A DNA stretch of 64,000 bases, taken from an uncultured Paracoccaceae bacterium (GTDB taxonomy: Bacteria; Pseudomonadota; Alphaproteobacteria; Rhodobacterales; Rhodobacteraceae). The notes beneath the pieces are model-generated. The model was not told the DNA's origin, searched no databases, and saw only the letters and a list, made by a program, of their open reading frames with translations. Both the position numbers and the translations under genes were made by a program. Shown in pieces: positions 10,704 to 20,244 of the stretch (position 1 is the first letter of the stretch; every line of letters begins with the position of its first letter). The stretch covers positions 1 through 64,000 of the forward strand of contig CANMDF010000004.1 of assembly GCA_947496605.1 (NCBI GenBank), in the 5' to 3' direction.

Positions 10704-12188
10704 TTACTCTTCGAGGACAAGTGCCACAAAGCGTGGATCACCGCCGCGGCGCACCAGTAGCAAGAGCGACTTACGCCCTGCCTCTGTCGCGGCCTCAATC
10801 CGGCCTTCAAGGTCTGCAACGCTGGCCACAGCTTCCTGACCAGCTTCGGTGATGACGTCACCTTCCAGCAGGCCTTTGGATGCCGCCTCGGATTCAGGGT
10901 CAATCGCTGTGATCACCAAACCGGCCTCTACAGTCAGCGAAAACTGATCTGTCAGCTCCGGTGTGATCTCTGACAATGTCAGGCCAAGGATTTCCGACTG
11001 CTGTGGTGTCGCGTCCTCTTCTTCGGATGATGCAGGGAATGCAACAGCCTCAGATGTCTCACGGCGGCCTAGAACGACAATCAAGTCTTCCATATCGCCA
11101 TCACGCAACACAGCCACAGGGACCTCTTTCCCAACGGGCGAGTTGCCGACGATGCGGACCAATTCGCGGGTATCTTCAATCTCAATACCGTCGAAATTCA
11201 AGATCACATCACCGGCCATCATGCCTGCGTTCTCGGCAGGACCAGCAGGCACATCAGTCACCAAAGCGCCGCGCGCCAGATCAAGGCCTTCGATTGCGTC
11301 AACCATATCAGGCGTCACGTCTTGAATGCGCACACCCAACCAGCCACGGCGTGTTTCGCCAAACTCGATCAATTGATCGACCACATTGGTCACGACAGCA
11401 GATGACATCGCAAAGCCGATGCCGATGGAGCCACCGTTGGGCGACAGGATCGCTGTGTTCACGCCGATGACTTCACCGTCCATGTTGAACAGCGGACCAC
11501 CAGAGTTGCCACGGTTAATCGCAGCGTCAGTTTGAATGTAATCATCATATGTACCTGACAGCGCACGGTTACGGGCAGACACGATACCAGCAGAGACCGA
11601 GAAACCTTGGCCAAGCGGGTTACCCATAGCCATCACCCAATCGCCGACACGTGCGCCGACAGCATTGCTGTCGCCAAATTCCACGAAAGGTAGGTTTTCA
11701 AGATCGACTTTGAGTACCGCGATATCTGTGTTCGGGTCTGTGCCGATCAGTTCGGCAGGCACACCGGGTTCACCACCGGGGAAGAATTCGATCAAGATTT
11801 CATCGGCCCCTTCGATCACGTGATTATTGGTAACAATGAAACCATCAGCTGAAATCACAAATCCGGATCCCAGCGCTGACGACCTTCGTGTGCCCTCACC
11901 CGGACCGCGATCCAGATCATTAAAGAAATCTTCAAACGGAGACCCGTCTGGGACAAGCCCCTGCGGACCCGTCCGGCCAGCGACTGTGGTGCTGGTCGTG
12001 ATGTTCACGACAGCAGGGCTAATCTGTTCGGCCAGATCAGCAAAAGTTGCGGGACGTTCTTGGGCGTTGGCGAATGTCACCTGCGCCAGAACCAATGCAA
12101 ATGCGACGCCGATCGTGGTCACAAATGCGATCAACAAACGGCGGGCGCGTTGTTGGTCTTGTTGAATTGCAATTGCCTTGGACTTCAC
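10704..12188 (-). CDS. degP: Do-family periplasmic serine protease (DegP/DegQ/MucD type)
   Basis: A 494-residue trypsin-like protease with a membrane or signal segment at residues 18-42 (LLIAFVTTIGVAFALVLAQ). The catalytic triad is visible as His123 (TNNHVIEG), Asp155 (NTDIAVLK) and Ser229 (GNSGGPLF), followed by two PDZ domains (about 285-370 and 395-494). DegP/DegQ proteins degrade or refold misfolded envelope proteins. I chose the GTG at 12188 because AAGGAG lies nine bases upstream and the hydrophobic segment then follows a short basic head. An ATG at 12215 in frame lacks such a site. It is divergent from the Popeye-like gene, with hflKC close by, suggesting an envelope quality-control neighbourhood. 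Confidence 0.93.
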   Translation of the reverse strand: MKSKAIAIQQDQQRARRLLIAFVTTIGVAFALVLAQVTFANAQERPATFADLAEQISPAVVNITTSTTVAGRTGPQGLVPDGSPFEDFFNDLDRGPGEGTRRSSALGSGFVISADGFIVTNNHVIEGADEILIEFFPGGEPGVPAELIGTDPNTDIAVLKVDLENLPFVEFGDSNAVGARVGDWVMAMGNPLGQGFSVSAGIVSARNRALSGTYDDYIQTDAAINRGNSGGPLFNMDGEVIGVNTAILSPNGGSIGIGFAMSSAVVTNVVDQLIEFGETRRGWLGVRIQDVTPDMVDAIEGLDLARGALVTDVPAGPAENAGMMAGDVILNFDGIEIEDTRELVRIVGNSPVGKEVPVAVLRDGDMEDLIVVLGRRETSEAVAFPASSEEEDATPQQSEILGLTLSEITPELTDQFSLTVEAGLVITAIDPESEAASKGLLEGDVITEAGQEAVASVADLEGRIEAATEAGRKSLLLLVRRGGDPRFVALVLEE

Positions 12189-12393
12189 GGGGCAAAACTC
12201 CTTTGTCTTGGACATGATGCCAATTTTGCCGGCATCTTCGATTACTGATGTTCTATGTAGGGCGCAAAGAGTGCAACGCAAACTTAGCTACCGGGTGCTC
12301 AATTGGACGTGAATTGTCGTGTAGTTCTTGCAATATTTTTCATTTGCGCTTCATGTGGGCGGCAAATCTACGCCTATAGTTCGAGTTACATCT

Positions 12394-13074
12394 ATGATTT
12401 CCCAATATCTTTCCCCCTCAGTCATGGTCATGCTTGCAGGAGGGGTTCAAATTTTTGGCTACCTTCTTATCAACCAGACCTATCTGCGACTGACGATGCT
12501 TTGCAGTACGTCACTGTATATTCTTTATTATTTTCACGCAGCAGACACGCCTTTGTGGGGCGCAATCGCGATTTCCGCCATGACACTCGTCGCGATCCTG
12601 ATTGGTCTTGCCGCCCTTTATGCCCGCAATGCCAGTTGGTCGATCCCCGAGGAACATAAGGATATCTATCCATTGTTTGACGAATTGATCCCCGGTGACT
12701 TTCGCAAGGTCATGCGCATTGGCACCCGTGAAACACTGAAGGAAAGTCGTGTTGTGACCCAAGAAGGCCAATCCCCTGAGGATTTAATCTTTGTCACCAA
12801 AGGTACGTTCTTTGTCCAAAAGGGAAAGGCCCGTTTTGATGTGCCCGGTCCCACATTTGTGGGCGAGGTTGCGTATTTACGTGGCACCCCAAGTGCTGCA
12901 ACCACCACATTGCCGGCAGGCACAGAAGTTGTTGTCTGGTCACGGGCAACACTGGCGCGCAGCACACGTACAGCGCCGCGCCTAAAGTTGGCCTTTGATG
13001 CGATGATCTCGCGTGATTTAGCGGTGAAGGTATCATTGGCCGTGTCACCAGATGCCGAACATCATGAGGCTTAA
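12394..13074 (+). CDS. Three-TM protein with Popeye/cNMP-binding-like cytoplasmic domain
   Basis: From the ATG at 12394 the protein is 226 residues: three hydrophobic segments (about 11-27, 33-49, 55-75) and then a cyclic-nucleotide-binding-type beta roll. LFDELIPGDFRKVMRIGTRE leads into the roll, and VGEVAYLRGTPSAATTTL aligns with the phosphate-binding cassette. The cassette Glu is kept (E158), but the Arg of the classical PRAAT motif is Ser167. Three TM helices plus such a domain is the architecture of animal Popeye-domain (POPDC) proteins, and bacterial relatives are known in alphaproteobacteria. Whether it binds cAMP is unknown. An in-frame ATG at 12328 would add 22 residues; neither start has a strong ribosome-binding site. 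Confidence 0.8.
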   Translation: MISQYLSPSVMVMLAGGVQIFGYLLINQTYLRLTMLCSTSLYILYYFHAADTPLWGAIAISAMTLVAILIGLAALYARNASWSIPEEHKDIYPLFDELIPGDFRKVMRIGTRETLKESRVVTQEGQSPEDLIFVTKGTFFVQKGKARFDVPGPTFVGEVAYLRGTPSAATTTLPAGTEVVVWSRATLARSTRTAPRLKLAFDAMISRDLAVKVSLAVSPDAEHHEA

Positions 13075-13079
13075 CGCAA

Positions 13080-13105
13080 AAGGGCCAACCCGAAGGCTGG
13101 CCCTT
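13080..13105. terminator. Convergent terminator hairpin
   Basis: AAGGGCCA at 13080-13087 pairs with TGGCCCTT at 13098-13105, with CC/GG pairs extending the inner part past one mismatch. It lies between the Popeye-like gene and the convergent hflC. The U-tracts are short on both strands. Confidence 0.7.
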
Positions 13106-13128
13106 GTGTAACGCAAGACAGTGCGCCG

Positions 13129-14007
13129 TTACTCGGCAGCGCGGCCTTGGTCAGACTTCAAGTAGTTGAAGAATTCATTGTCTGGCGACAGCACCATTGT
13201 TGAATTCCCCGGACGCAGCGACCGCTGGTAGGCTGTCATCGAGCGGTAGAACTCAAAGAATTCTGGGTCGCGGCCAAAAGCTTCGGCGAAAATTTCATTT
13301 CGCTGCGCGTCGGCCTCACCCTGAATGATCTGGCTCTCGCGCTGTGCCTCAGACACCAGTTCGATCACAGTCCGGTCAGCACCCGCACGGATACGCTGGG
13401 CTGCTTCGTTACCGCGTGCGCGTTCGTCTGCTGCTTCACGATCACGCTCCGCCTTCATACGCTCGTAAGTTGCGTTCAAGTTGGCTGGCGGCAAGTCGGT
13501 ACGCTTCAAACGCACGTCAATCACCTGAAGGCCCAGCGCACGGGCTTCGGCAATCGCCGAGTTACGAATACGCAGCATCAAGGCTGCACGATCAACCGAC
13601 AAAATGTCGTTGGACGTCACAGAACCCAGAACCTCACGTGTTTCCGCGCGCAGGATACTATCCAGACGACGGGCCGCAGCCTCTTCGCCACCGGCACCAA
13701 CGGCGCGGCGGAACTGCTCGACATCGGCAATCCGATAGCGGGCAAAGGCGTCAACGACCAAACGGCGATCGTCAGATGGAGTGACTTCGAGTGGTTCCAG
13801 ATCACGGCTGAGGATACGGTCGTCATAGCGCACGACCTCTTGGATCAATGGGATCTTGAAACCCAAGCCCGGTTCTTCCTGAACCTTCACGATTTGACCA
13901 AATTGCAGGACAAGCGCCTTTTGGCGTTCGTCTACGATGAAGAGCGACGACATGACGCCGATCACGATGACCGCAACTGCGGGCAGAAGGAATGCTGACT
14001 TACGCAT
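13129..14007 (-). CDS. hflC: Protease modulator HflC
   Basis: The 292-residue SPFH/stomatin-like protein has an N-terminal TM anchor (AFLLPAVAVIVIGVMSSLFIV) followed by the band-7 domain (DERQKALVLQFGQIVKVQEE) and a coiled-coil tail rich in Ala/Glu/Arg. With HflK it forms large periplasm-facing rings around the FtsH protease and limits its action on membrane proteins. Its ATG overlaps the hflK stop by one base (TAATG), so the two are translationally coupled. Normal length, no oddities. Confidence 0.96.
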   Translation of the reverse strand: MRKSAFLLPAVAVIVIGVMSSLFIVDERQKALVLQFGQIVKVQEEPGLGFKIPLIQEVVRYDDRILSRDLEPLEVTPSDDRRLVVDAFARYRIADVEQFRRAVGAGGEEAAARRLDSILRAETREVLGSVTSNDILSVDRAALMLRIRNSAIAEARALGLQVIDVRLKRTDLPPANLNATYERMKAERDREAADERARGNEAAQRIRAGADRTVIELVSEAQRESQIIQGEADAQRNEIFAEAFGRDPEFFEFYRSMTAYQRSLRPGNSTMVLSPDNEFFNYLKSDQGRAAE

Positions 14008-15149
14008 TAGTTTGACCCCTCAGTAGTGTTGCGACGCAGTTCGTTAAGCGGCAGGTAGGGCACAACACCCTGGCCCCCGCCGTCGCCTTCGTCGAGCAAG
14101 ATGATGTCAACGCCGCCAAGGACGCTTTCCATTGTTTCCAGATACAGACGCTTGCGCGTGACCTCTGGCGCCTTTTCATATTCCGCCAAGACCGCAGAGA
14201 ACCGGCTGGCTTCACCTGTCGCCTCGTTGACGACGCGGGCGCGGTAGCCTTCGGCTTGTTCTAGAATTTGTGCAGCCTGACCTCGTGCTTCTGCAACAAC
14301 TTGGTTCGCGTAAGCGTCGGCCACGTTCTGCACGCGGTCACGTTCCTGTTCAGCGTCCTGAACAGAACGGAATGATGCAATGACTGGTTCAGGTGGATCG
14401 GCCTTGTCAAAGTTGACACGGATGATGTTCACACCGGAATCGTAGCTATCAAGCGTTGTCTGGATCAAGTCGCGCAACCGGTCAGCAATTGCACCACGGT
14501 CACGGTTAAGGATCGGTGCCAGTTCGGACTGTGAGATAATCTCGCGCATCGCGGATTCGGCGGTTGCTGCAATCGTTTGTGGCGGGTCAGCAAGGTTAAA
14601 AAGATAGACCTGCGGATCAGTGATGTTCCAAACAACTTGGAAATCGATGTCGACGATGTTTTCGTCACCAGTCAACATCAGACCTGCATCCATACCAGAG
14701 CGGCTGGTGCCAATGTCGATGTTGCGTTCGGTTGTCACCGCAATGACTTCGCGCGTCACAACTGGCCAAGGCGCAAAGTTAAGGCCGGGCTCACCGACAG
14801 CAAAAAACTCACCCAGGAAAAGCTCAACTGATTTCTCTTCAGGGCGCACAGTATAGAAAGATGCGTATAGCCACAGTGCAATGGCTGCCAAAATACCCAA
14901 GCCGACCGTCCCGCGTGTGACCTGAGGGCCACCAGCACCGCCGCCTGTGGACCCGCCACCGCCGTTACCGCCGCCGCCCATCAGCACACGCAATTGTTCG
15001 CGGCCTTTGTTTACCAGCTCATCAATCTCGGGAATGTTCGGGCCGTCGTTGTTTGGCTTCCGACCACCGCTGTCGCGGTCATCGTCATTCCGTCCGCCTG
15101 AACCGTTGTTTCCACCGCCGCCCCAAGGGCCACCGTTATTTCCTGCCAT
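14007..15149 (-). CDS. hflK: FtsH protease activity modulator HflK
   Basis: This 380-residue protein opens with a Gly/Asn/Asp-rich low-complexity head (MAGNNGGPWGGGGNNGSGG), as in other HflK proteins. A TM segment (VGLGILAAIALWLYASFYTV, about 79-98) and an SPFH domain (RPEEKSVELFLGEF onward) follow. It partners HflC in the FtsH-modulating complex of the inner membrane. First gene of the hflKC unit; no hflX or hfq is next to it. Confidence 0.96.
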   Translation of the reverse strand: MAGNNGGPWGGGGNNGSGGRNDDDRDSGGRKPNNDGPNIPEIDELVNKGREQLRVLMGGGGNGGGGSTGGGAGGPQVTRGTVGLGILAAIALWLYASFYTVRPEEKSVELFLGEFFAVGEPGLNFAPWPVVTREVIAVTTERNIDIGTSRSGMDAGLMLTGDENIVDIDFQVVWNITDPQVYLFNLADPPQTIAATAESAMREIISQSELAPILNRDRGAIADRLRDLIQTTLDSYDSGVNIIRVNFDKADPPEPVIASFRSVQDAEQERDRVQNVADAYANQVVAEARGQAAQILEQAEGYRARVVNEATGEASRFSAVLAEYEKAPEVTRKRLYLETMESVLGGVDIILLDEGDGGGQGVVPYLPLNELRRNTTEGSN

Positions 15150-15228
15150 TGTTTCCTATGCTTCCTTTTCAGCGATATCCCACCATCGCGGGCTGTCCTC
15201 ATGCCATGTGTGGCTTGATTTGTCGAAA

Positions 15229-16665
15229 TCAAGCTGTGCGGACAGGTTCCTTCATTGTCACCAGTTCTTCGGCCATTGTGGGGTGAACCGCAACAGTCCG
15301 GTCGAAATCTTCTTTTGTCGCGCCCATTTTGACGGCGATACCTGCCAGTTGGATCATTTCGCCCGCATGATCTGCGACGATATGACAGCCAAGAACCTTG
15401 CGCGTTGCCTGACTGACAATCAGTTTCATCAAAACCCGATCATCGCGGCCTGCAAACGCATGGTTCATGGGTTTAAATGAAGTGGCGTACACTTCAATCG
15501 GTTCGATATCGCGGGCTTGTTCTTCGGTCAGGCCAACTGTGCCCAGTTCGGGCTGGGTAAAGACCGCTGATGGAATCAATTCGTGATCAACGGCAGTCGG
15601 ATTGCCCTTAAAGACCGTTTCCACAAACGCCATCCCTTCACGGATCGCCACGGGTGTCAGTTGCACACGGTTGGTCACATCTCCGATGGCGTAGATCGAA
15701 GGCACTGCCGTTTGGCTGTATTCGTCCACCACGATCTCACCACGACGACCGACTTCAACGCCCGCGGCCTGAAGTCCCATGTCATCGGTGTTTGGTGCGC
15801 GTCCAGTGGCGAACATCACCTGATCATAGACTTTTTCCGTGCCATTAGTGGATTTGACCCAAATGCCATGTCCCGCACTGTCCTGCCGCAGGCTTGCTGG
15901 TTTGCCGCCCTCCATTGGAACGCCCGTCTGAACACCAGCCAAGTCATCGGCCGTGGCGGCCCGCATTTCTACGATGTTTGTACCCAGATGAAGGTCGACG
16001 CCCTTTTCACGCATCCTTTCAGCCACCAAACCCCGTGCTTCATCATCAAAGCCCCGCAAAATCTGTGCGCCACGGTAGAATTGGGTCACAGCGACACCCA
16101 GCCCGTTCAGGATACCTGCAAATTCTGATGCGATATAACCGCCGCCCACAATCAGGATTGATTTTGGCATATCTTCCAGCAGGAAAATATCATTTGAGGT
16201 GATCCCCAGTTCGGACCCCGGCATATCCGGCACAACGGGCCTGCCGCCTGTTGCCACTAGAATATGCTTGGCTGTCACGTCTTGGCCCGTCGATAGGGTG
16301 ACCGTATGCGGGTCTTTAAGCTTTGCACGGGCATCTATTATTTCAACGTCCGAGCCATCAAGCAGCTTGCGATAAATGCCTTCGAGACGGTTCAGCTCAG
16401 CATTCATTTTGCCACTGAATTTGGTCCAGTCAAACGGACCATCTTGGACATCCCAGCCATAAGAGCGGGCATCATCGAACATTTCTGAATAGCCGGACGC
16501 AAAAACCATCAGCTTTTTGGGCACACAGCCGCGGATCACGCATGTACCGCCCATGCGGTATTCTTCGGCCAATGCCACTTTGGCGCCTGTCGCAGATGCC
16601 ACGCGTGCTGCGCGCACCCCACCAGAGCCGCCTCCAATGACGAATAGGTCGTAGTCGAAAGTCAT
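15229..16665 (-). CDS. gor: Glutathione-disulfide reductase
   Basis: A 478-residue flavoprotein of the pyridine-nucleotide disulfide oxidoreductase family that reduces glutathione disulfide with NADPH. It shows the FAD-binding VIGGGSGGVRAAR, the redox-active disulfide GGTCVIRGCVPKK (Cys42, Cys47), a second Rossmann loop (ILIVGGGYIASEFAG), and the dimer-interface catalytic HPTMAEE near the C-terminus. The CVIRGCVPKK form, rather than CVNVGCVPKK, favours glutathione reductase over dihydrolipoamide or mercuric reductase. The start overlaps the end of the upstream small membrane protein gene in an ATGA. Confidence 0.94.
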   Translation of the reverse strand: MTFDYDLFVIGGGSGGVRAARVASATGAKVALAEEYRMGGTCVIRGCVPKKLMVFASGYSEMFDDARSYGWDVQDGPFDWTKFSGKMNAELNRLEGIYRKLLDGSDVEIIDARAKLKDPHTVTLSTGQDVTAKHILVATGGRPVVPDMPGSELGITSNDIFLLEDMPKSILIVGGGYIASEFAGILNGLGVAVTQFYRGAQILRGFDDEARGLVAERMREKGVDLHLGTNIVEMRAATADDLAGVQTGVPMEGGKPASLRQDSAGHGIWVKSTNGTEKVYDQVMFATGRAPNTDDMGLQAAGVEVGRRGEIVVDEYSQTAVPSIYAIGDVTNRVQLTPVAIREGMAFVETVFKGNPTAVDHELIPSAVFTQPELGTVGLTEEQARDIEPIEVYATSFKPMNHAFAGRDDRVLMKLIVSQATRKVLGCHIVADHAGEMIQLAGIAVKMGATKEDFDRTVAVHPTMAEELVTMKEPVRTA

Positions 16666-17111
16666 GTCGTGGCTCCGGTTTCTGCCTCTGGTGGGCTTGT
16701 TGGTAGATCAGGTCGTGCGGTTTGAACCGCCCTGACGATGGCGTCAATGGCATCTGGGGTCAGGGACTTGCGACTGCAACCAATGTAACGGTCTTTCACG
16801 TCACCTTGATCGCGGTAGGCAAAGACCAAGGCCCGCCGGTCCGCCCCCAGACTTGCCCATTGCAAGTCTTCCCATTTGAAAGACACCGTCCGTAACGGCC
16901 GGTGCAAGGTCAGCCCATCATCATCAAGCCGTCCAAGGCTGGGGCTGCGCAAATAGCTGTAGGCGATGAACGCAGACCAGATACCGCATATCACCCCAAG
17001 CACTTTTTCCAGCAAAGTGTCAGAGGTGATGAAATCAACCCAAAGCCACGACAGCATCAAGAACGTCAGGATGATAAAGAAGTGCTGGCGCTGCGTGCGT
17101 TTGAATTCCAT
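16662..17111 (-). CDS. Small membrane protein with PH-like domain, unknown function
   Basis: 149 residues. Two hydrophobic segments near the N-terminus (HFFIILTFLMLSWLWV and VLGVICGIWSAFIAYSYL) are followed by a soluble part (GLTLHRPLRTVSFKWEDLQW) that looks like a short PH-type beta domain. I do not recognise a named family. It sits between rpiA (9 bases upstream) and gor (ATGA overlap), so the three minus-strand genes likely form one transcript. Expression with gor hints at a housekeeping role only. Confidence 0.8.
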   Translation of the reverse strand: MEFKRTQRQHFFIILTFLMLSWLWVDFITSDTLLEKVLGVICGIWSAFIAYSYLRSPSLGRLDDDGLTLHRPLRTVSFKWEDLQWASLGADRRALVFAYRDQGDVKDRYIGCSRKSLTPDAIDAIVRAVQTARPDLPTSPPEAETGATT

Positions 17112-17120
17112 GCCGTGTGA

Positions 17121-17909
17121 TCAGTCCGCAATCTCTGCAAAGATGTTATCATCATCCAGCACATCAAAACGCACAACACTTGCCGTATCGTTCGTAATAT
17201 CGCGTGTTGTGACACGGCCATCACCGTGGCCCACGATCACGACGTCGCAGATATCAATAAACAGCCCGTTTTCAACGACGCCCGGGATTTGGTTAATCAC
17301 CAGGCTAAGCTGGCGCGGATTGGCGATCCTTTTGAGGTGCAGATCAAGGATGAAATTCCCCTCGTCGGTGACAAACGGATCCGTGCCATTCATGCGCAAT
17401 GTCACTTCGCGGCCCAATACATCAATGCCTGTCAGTGTCTCTTCGATCAGGGCCTGCGTCACAGGTAAGCCAAATGGAACCACCTCAACCGGCAAAGGAA
17501 ACGCACCCAGCGTATCGACTTTCTTTGTGGCATCCGCGATCACGATCATCCGCTCGCTCGCAGTTGCGACGACTTTCTCGCGCAGGTGCGCACCACCGCC
17601 ACCTTTGATCAAGGTCAGATCGCTATCATATTCGTCCGTACCATCGATCGTCAGGTCCAGCCATTTGGCCTCGCTTAGTGAAATAACCTCGATACCAACT
17701 TTATGCGCCAAAAGACCTGTCCGCTTTGATGTTGGAACACCTTTGATCTTAAGACCTTCCTCGCGCACCATTTCACCCAGACATTGCACAAGCCACTCTG
17801 CGGTCGAGCCGGTGCCCAGACCGACTTTCATCCCAGATAAAACGTATTCACTGGCTTGCTTGGCTGCGACAAATTTCGCCTTGTCGATGGGGGTTAATTC
17901 GCTGGACAT
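17121..17909 (-). CDS. rpiA: Ribose-5-phosphate isomerase A
   Basis: RpiA interconverts ribose 5-phosphate and ribulose 5-phosphate in the pentose phosphate pathway. The 262-residue sequence carries VGLGTGSTAEWLVQ (phosphate loop), DGTDEYDSDLTLIKGGGGAHLREK (catalytic Asp/Lys region) and PFGLPVTQALIE. The ATG at 17907-17909 is preceded by GGAG seven bases upstream; a TTG one codon earlier is possible but unneeded. It heads the rpiA - small membrane protein - gor unit. Confidence 0.96.
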   Translation of the reverse strand: MSSELTPIDKAKFVAAKQASEYVLSGMKVGLGTGSTAEWLVQCLGEMVREEGLKIKGVPTSKRTGLLAHKVGIEVISLSEAKWLDLTIDGTDEYDSDLTLIKGGGGAHLREKVVATASERMIVIADATKKVDTLGAFPLPVEVVPFGLPVTQALIEETLTGIDVLGREVTLRMNGTDPFVTDEGNFILDLHLKRIANPRQLSLVINQIPGVVENGLFIDICDVVIVGHGDGRVTTRDITNDTASVVRFDVLDDDNIFAEIAD

Positions 17910-18075
17910 CAATACACTCCAAGAAACATGGTCAGCAGGGTTATAAGCAAGAATTTGCAGCGGCGCGAGGCCCCAATTGACGATAAGTCAACCGCGCGAA
18001 CGCCGGGCGCATTTTACCTTGCAAAACGTCGTATTTGGCAAGCTGGCAAACGCCGAGATGCAGTACCCATCTGGC

Positions 18076-18762
18076 ATGAGCATTCCACTGCGCCTTCATT
18101 ATGCCCCCGACAACGCATCATTATGCGTGCGGTTGGCATTAGAAGAGCTGGGACTACCGTATGAAACCACGTTGGTTGATCGCGCAATTCAGGCCCATAA
18201 ATCACCGGCCTATCTAGCGCTGAATCCAAACGGATTGATCCCAGTGTTGGAAACGCCCCAAGGCGCGATCTTTGAGACAGGCGCTATTTTGATGTGGTTG
18301 GCCGACAGGAATGCCCGCTTGATGCCAGCGGTAGACGCGCCTGAGCGGATTTACGCGACCCAATGGATGTTTTGGCTGGCAAACACGCTGCATCCAACTT
18401 TGCGGATGCTGTTCTATCCGGCGCAATACGTGGATGGCGATACTGGCCCTGTGCACAAGAAAGCCACCGAGCGGCTTGTCAGCCACCTTGATCTGCTGAG
18501 TGCCGCACAAACAACCCCATGGCTTGAGGATGACGCCCCCACAATTCATGCCTGCTATCTGGGACCAATGCTGCGGTGGGCCGCACTATATGGTGGCGGT
18601 GATGCGTGGTTCCAGCTGCAAGACTGGCCGCGACTTGAGGCATTTGCCAAACGCTTGGAAGCGCGCGACACTGTGAAAAAGGCAGCATTGGCAGAAGGAT
18701 TGGGGCCGACACCGTTCTCTGCCCCTGCGCCCTGTAACCCACCAGAAGGATCGATGCTCTAG
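18076..18762 (+). CDS. Glutathione S-transferase family protein
   Basis: From the ATG at 18076 the protein is 228 residues: an N-terminal thioredoxin-like domain (LRLHYAPDNASLCVRLALEEL, with NPNGLIPVLETPQGAIFETGAIL giving the cis-Pro and glutathione gamma-glutamyl contacts) and an all-helical C-terminal domain. Ser at the SLCVRLALE helix start is the likely glutathione-activating residue. The frame extends upstream to 17977, but that part lacks GST character. Only one base separates it from sdaA, so they are co-transcribed; a biochemical link is not obvious. Confidence 0.9.
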   Translation: MSIPLRLHYAPDNASLCVRLALEELGLPYETTLVDRAIQAHKSPAYLALNPNGLIPVLETPQGAIFETGAILMWLADRNARLMPAVDAPERIYATQWMFWLANTLHPTLRMLFYPAQYVDGDTGPVHKKATERLVSHLDLLSAAQTTPWLEDDAPTIHACYLGPMLRWAALYGGGDAWFQLQDWPRLEAFAKRLEARDTVKKAALAEGLGPTPFSAPAPCNPPEGSML

Positions 18763-18763
18763 A

Positions 18764-20137
18764 ATGTTTCTTTCCGTTTTCGATATGTTCAAAGTGGGTG
18801 TTGGCCCGTCCTCATCGCATACAATCGGCCCCATGGTCGCGGCGGCCCTGTTCCTGGAGCATCTGCGTGCGCAACCTTTCGCGGTGGCGGGTGTGCAGGC
18901 ATCATTGCATGGCAGTTTGGCATTTACCGGCGTGGGCCATGCGACAGATCGCGCGGTTATCCTTGGGCTCGCGGGGTTTCGGGCCGATGACTATGATGCG
19001 CAGAAAGCCGAAGCTGAACTGGACCGTATCAGCGATGAACATACGGTGTCCCCGCAGGGTTTGGGCACATTGAAGTTCCATCCAAAAGATGACCTAATCT
19101 TTGACTATGGCCCCGCCCTGCCCGGCCATGCCAACGGGATGATTTTGCGTGGCACTGACAGCCAAGGCGACGTGATCACGCAGGTGACCTATTATTCCAT
19201 TGGCGGCGGCTTTGTCTTAACCGAGGCGGAACTTGCGGCTGGCAAAGACAGCGACACTGGCCCCCCCGTGCCGTTCCCATTTCAGTCAGCCCAAGAAATG
19301 CTGGATATGGCCGACATGTCGGGGAAAACCATTGCCGAGATGAAGCGCACCAATGAGATTTCGCGCATGCCCGGCGCTGATCTGGACAAAGGGCTGGCAC
19401 GGATTTGGGAGGTGATGAACAACTGCATTGATCGCGGCCTTGTGACGGATGGGATCTTACCCGGTGGTTTACATGTGCGCCGTCGCGCCAAAGGTATTTA
19501 TGATGCCTTGCAGGCTGAACGCGGCATGAACCTGACAGCCCCCCATACGATCAATGATTTCATGTCCACCTATGCAATGGCCGTGAACGAGGAGAATGCG
19601 GCAGGCGGACAGGTTGTGACGGCCCCCACAAACGGGGCCGCTGGCGTCATTCCTGCCACCATCCGCTATTGGTTGGATCATGTGCCCGGTGCGTCCGTGT
19701 CGCGCATGCCTGAGTTCTTGCTGACCGCAGCCGCTATTGGTGGTTTGATCAAGTATAACGCCTCGATTTCCGGTGCCGAATGCGGCTGTCAGGCCGAAGT
19801 GGGCAGTGCTGCGGCAATGGCCGCCGCAGGACTTGCTGCCGTACTGGGTGGATCACCCGAACAGATTGAAAATGCAGCTGAAATCGCGCTGGAGCATCAT
19901 TTGGGCATGACCTGTGATCCTGTCAAAGGGTTGGTGCAAGTGCCCTGTATTGAGCGCAACGGCTTGGGCGCGATTAAGGCGGTTTCGGCGGCTTCGCTAG
20001 CGTTGCGCGGTGACGGTGTGCATTTGGTCTCATTGGATGTAGCCATTGAAACCATGCGCCAGACCGGTGTGGATATGAGCGAGAAATACAAAGAAACTGC
20101 TTTGGGTGGATTGGCTGTGAATGTGCCCAACTGCTAG
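18764..20137 (+). CDS. sdaA: L-serine ammonia-lyase, iron-sulfur dependent, single chain
   Basis: This 457-residue enzyme deaminates L-serine to pyruvate with a [4Fe-4S] cluster. The N-terminal beta domain begins [19 protein letters not shown] and the alpha domain contains [17 protein letters not shown]. Cluster cysteines are in [15 protein letters not shown] and [19 protein letters not shown]. Fusion of both domains in one chain is the form found in E. coli and many proteobacteria. A hairpin and T-tract follow its stop. Confidence 0.96.
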   Translation: MFLSVFDMFKVGVGPSSSHTIGPMVAAALFLEHLRAQPFAVAGVQASLHGSLAFTGVGHATDRAVILGLAGFRADDYDAQKAEAELDRISDEHTVSPQGLGTLKFHPKDDLIFDYGPALPGHANGMILRGTDSQGDVITQVTYYSIGGGFVLTEAELAAGKDSDTGPPVPFPFQSAQEMLDMADMSGKTIAEMKRTNEISRMPGADLDKGLARIWEVMNNCIDRGLVTDGILPGGLHVRRRAKGIYDALQAERGMNLTAPHTINDFMSTYAMAVNEENAAGGQVVTAPTNGAAGVIPATIRYWLDHVPGASVSRMPEFLLTAAAIGGLIKYNASISGAECGCQAEVGSAAAMAAAGLAAVLGGSPEQIENAAEIALEHHLGMTCDPVKGLVQVPCIERNGLGAIKAVSAASLALRGDGVHLVSLDVAIETMRQTGVDMSEKYKETALGGLAVNVPNC

Positions 20138-20180
20138 ATCAAATCTGTGCCAGATTTGATGCCTCCGGCGGGAGTTTTTT
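20138..20180 (+). terminator. Double-hairpin terminator after sdaA, containing the roseobacter motif
   Basis: A perfect ten-base stem (ATCAAATCTG at 20138-20147 with CAGATTTGAT at 20151-20160, three-base loop) is followed at once by GATGCCTCCGGCGG (20158-20171). The latter can fold CTCC/GGAG and then runs into TTTTTT at 20175-20180. The second hairpin with the T-run is the likely terminator. Confidence 0.75.
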
Positions 20181-20244
20181 GGGCAAGATGATAAGGTCTA
20201 GCCCGCAGATTGCCGCCCCGGTCTTGTGTGCTTAGAGTAGCGGC

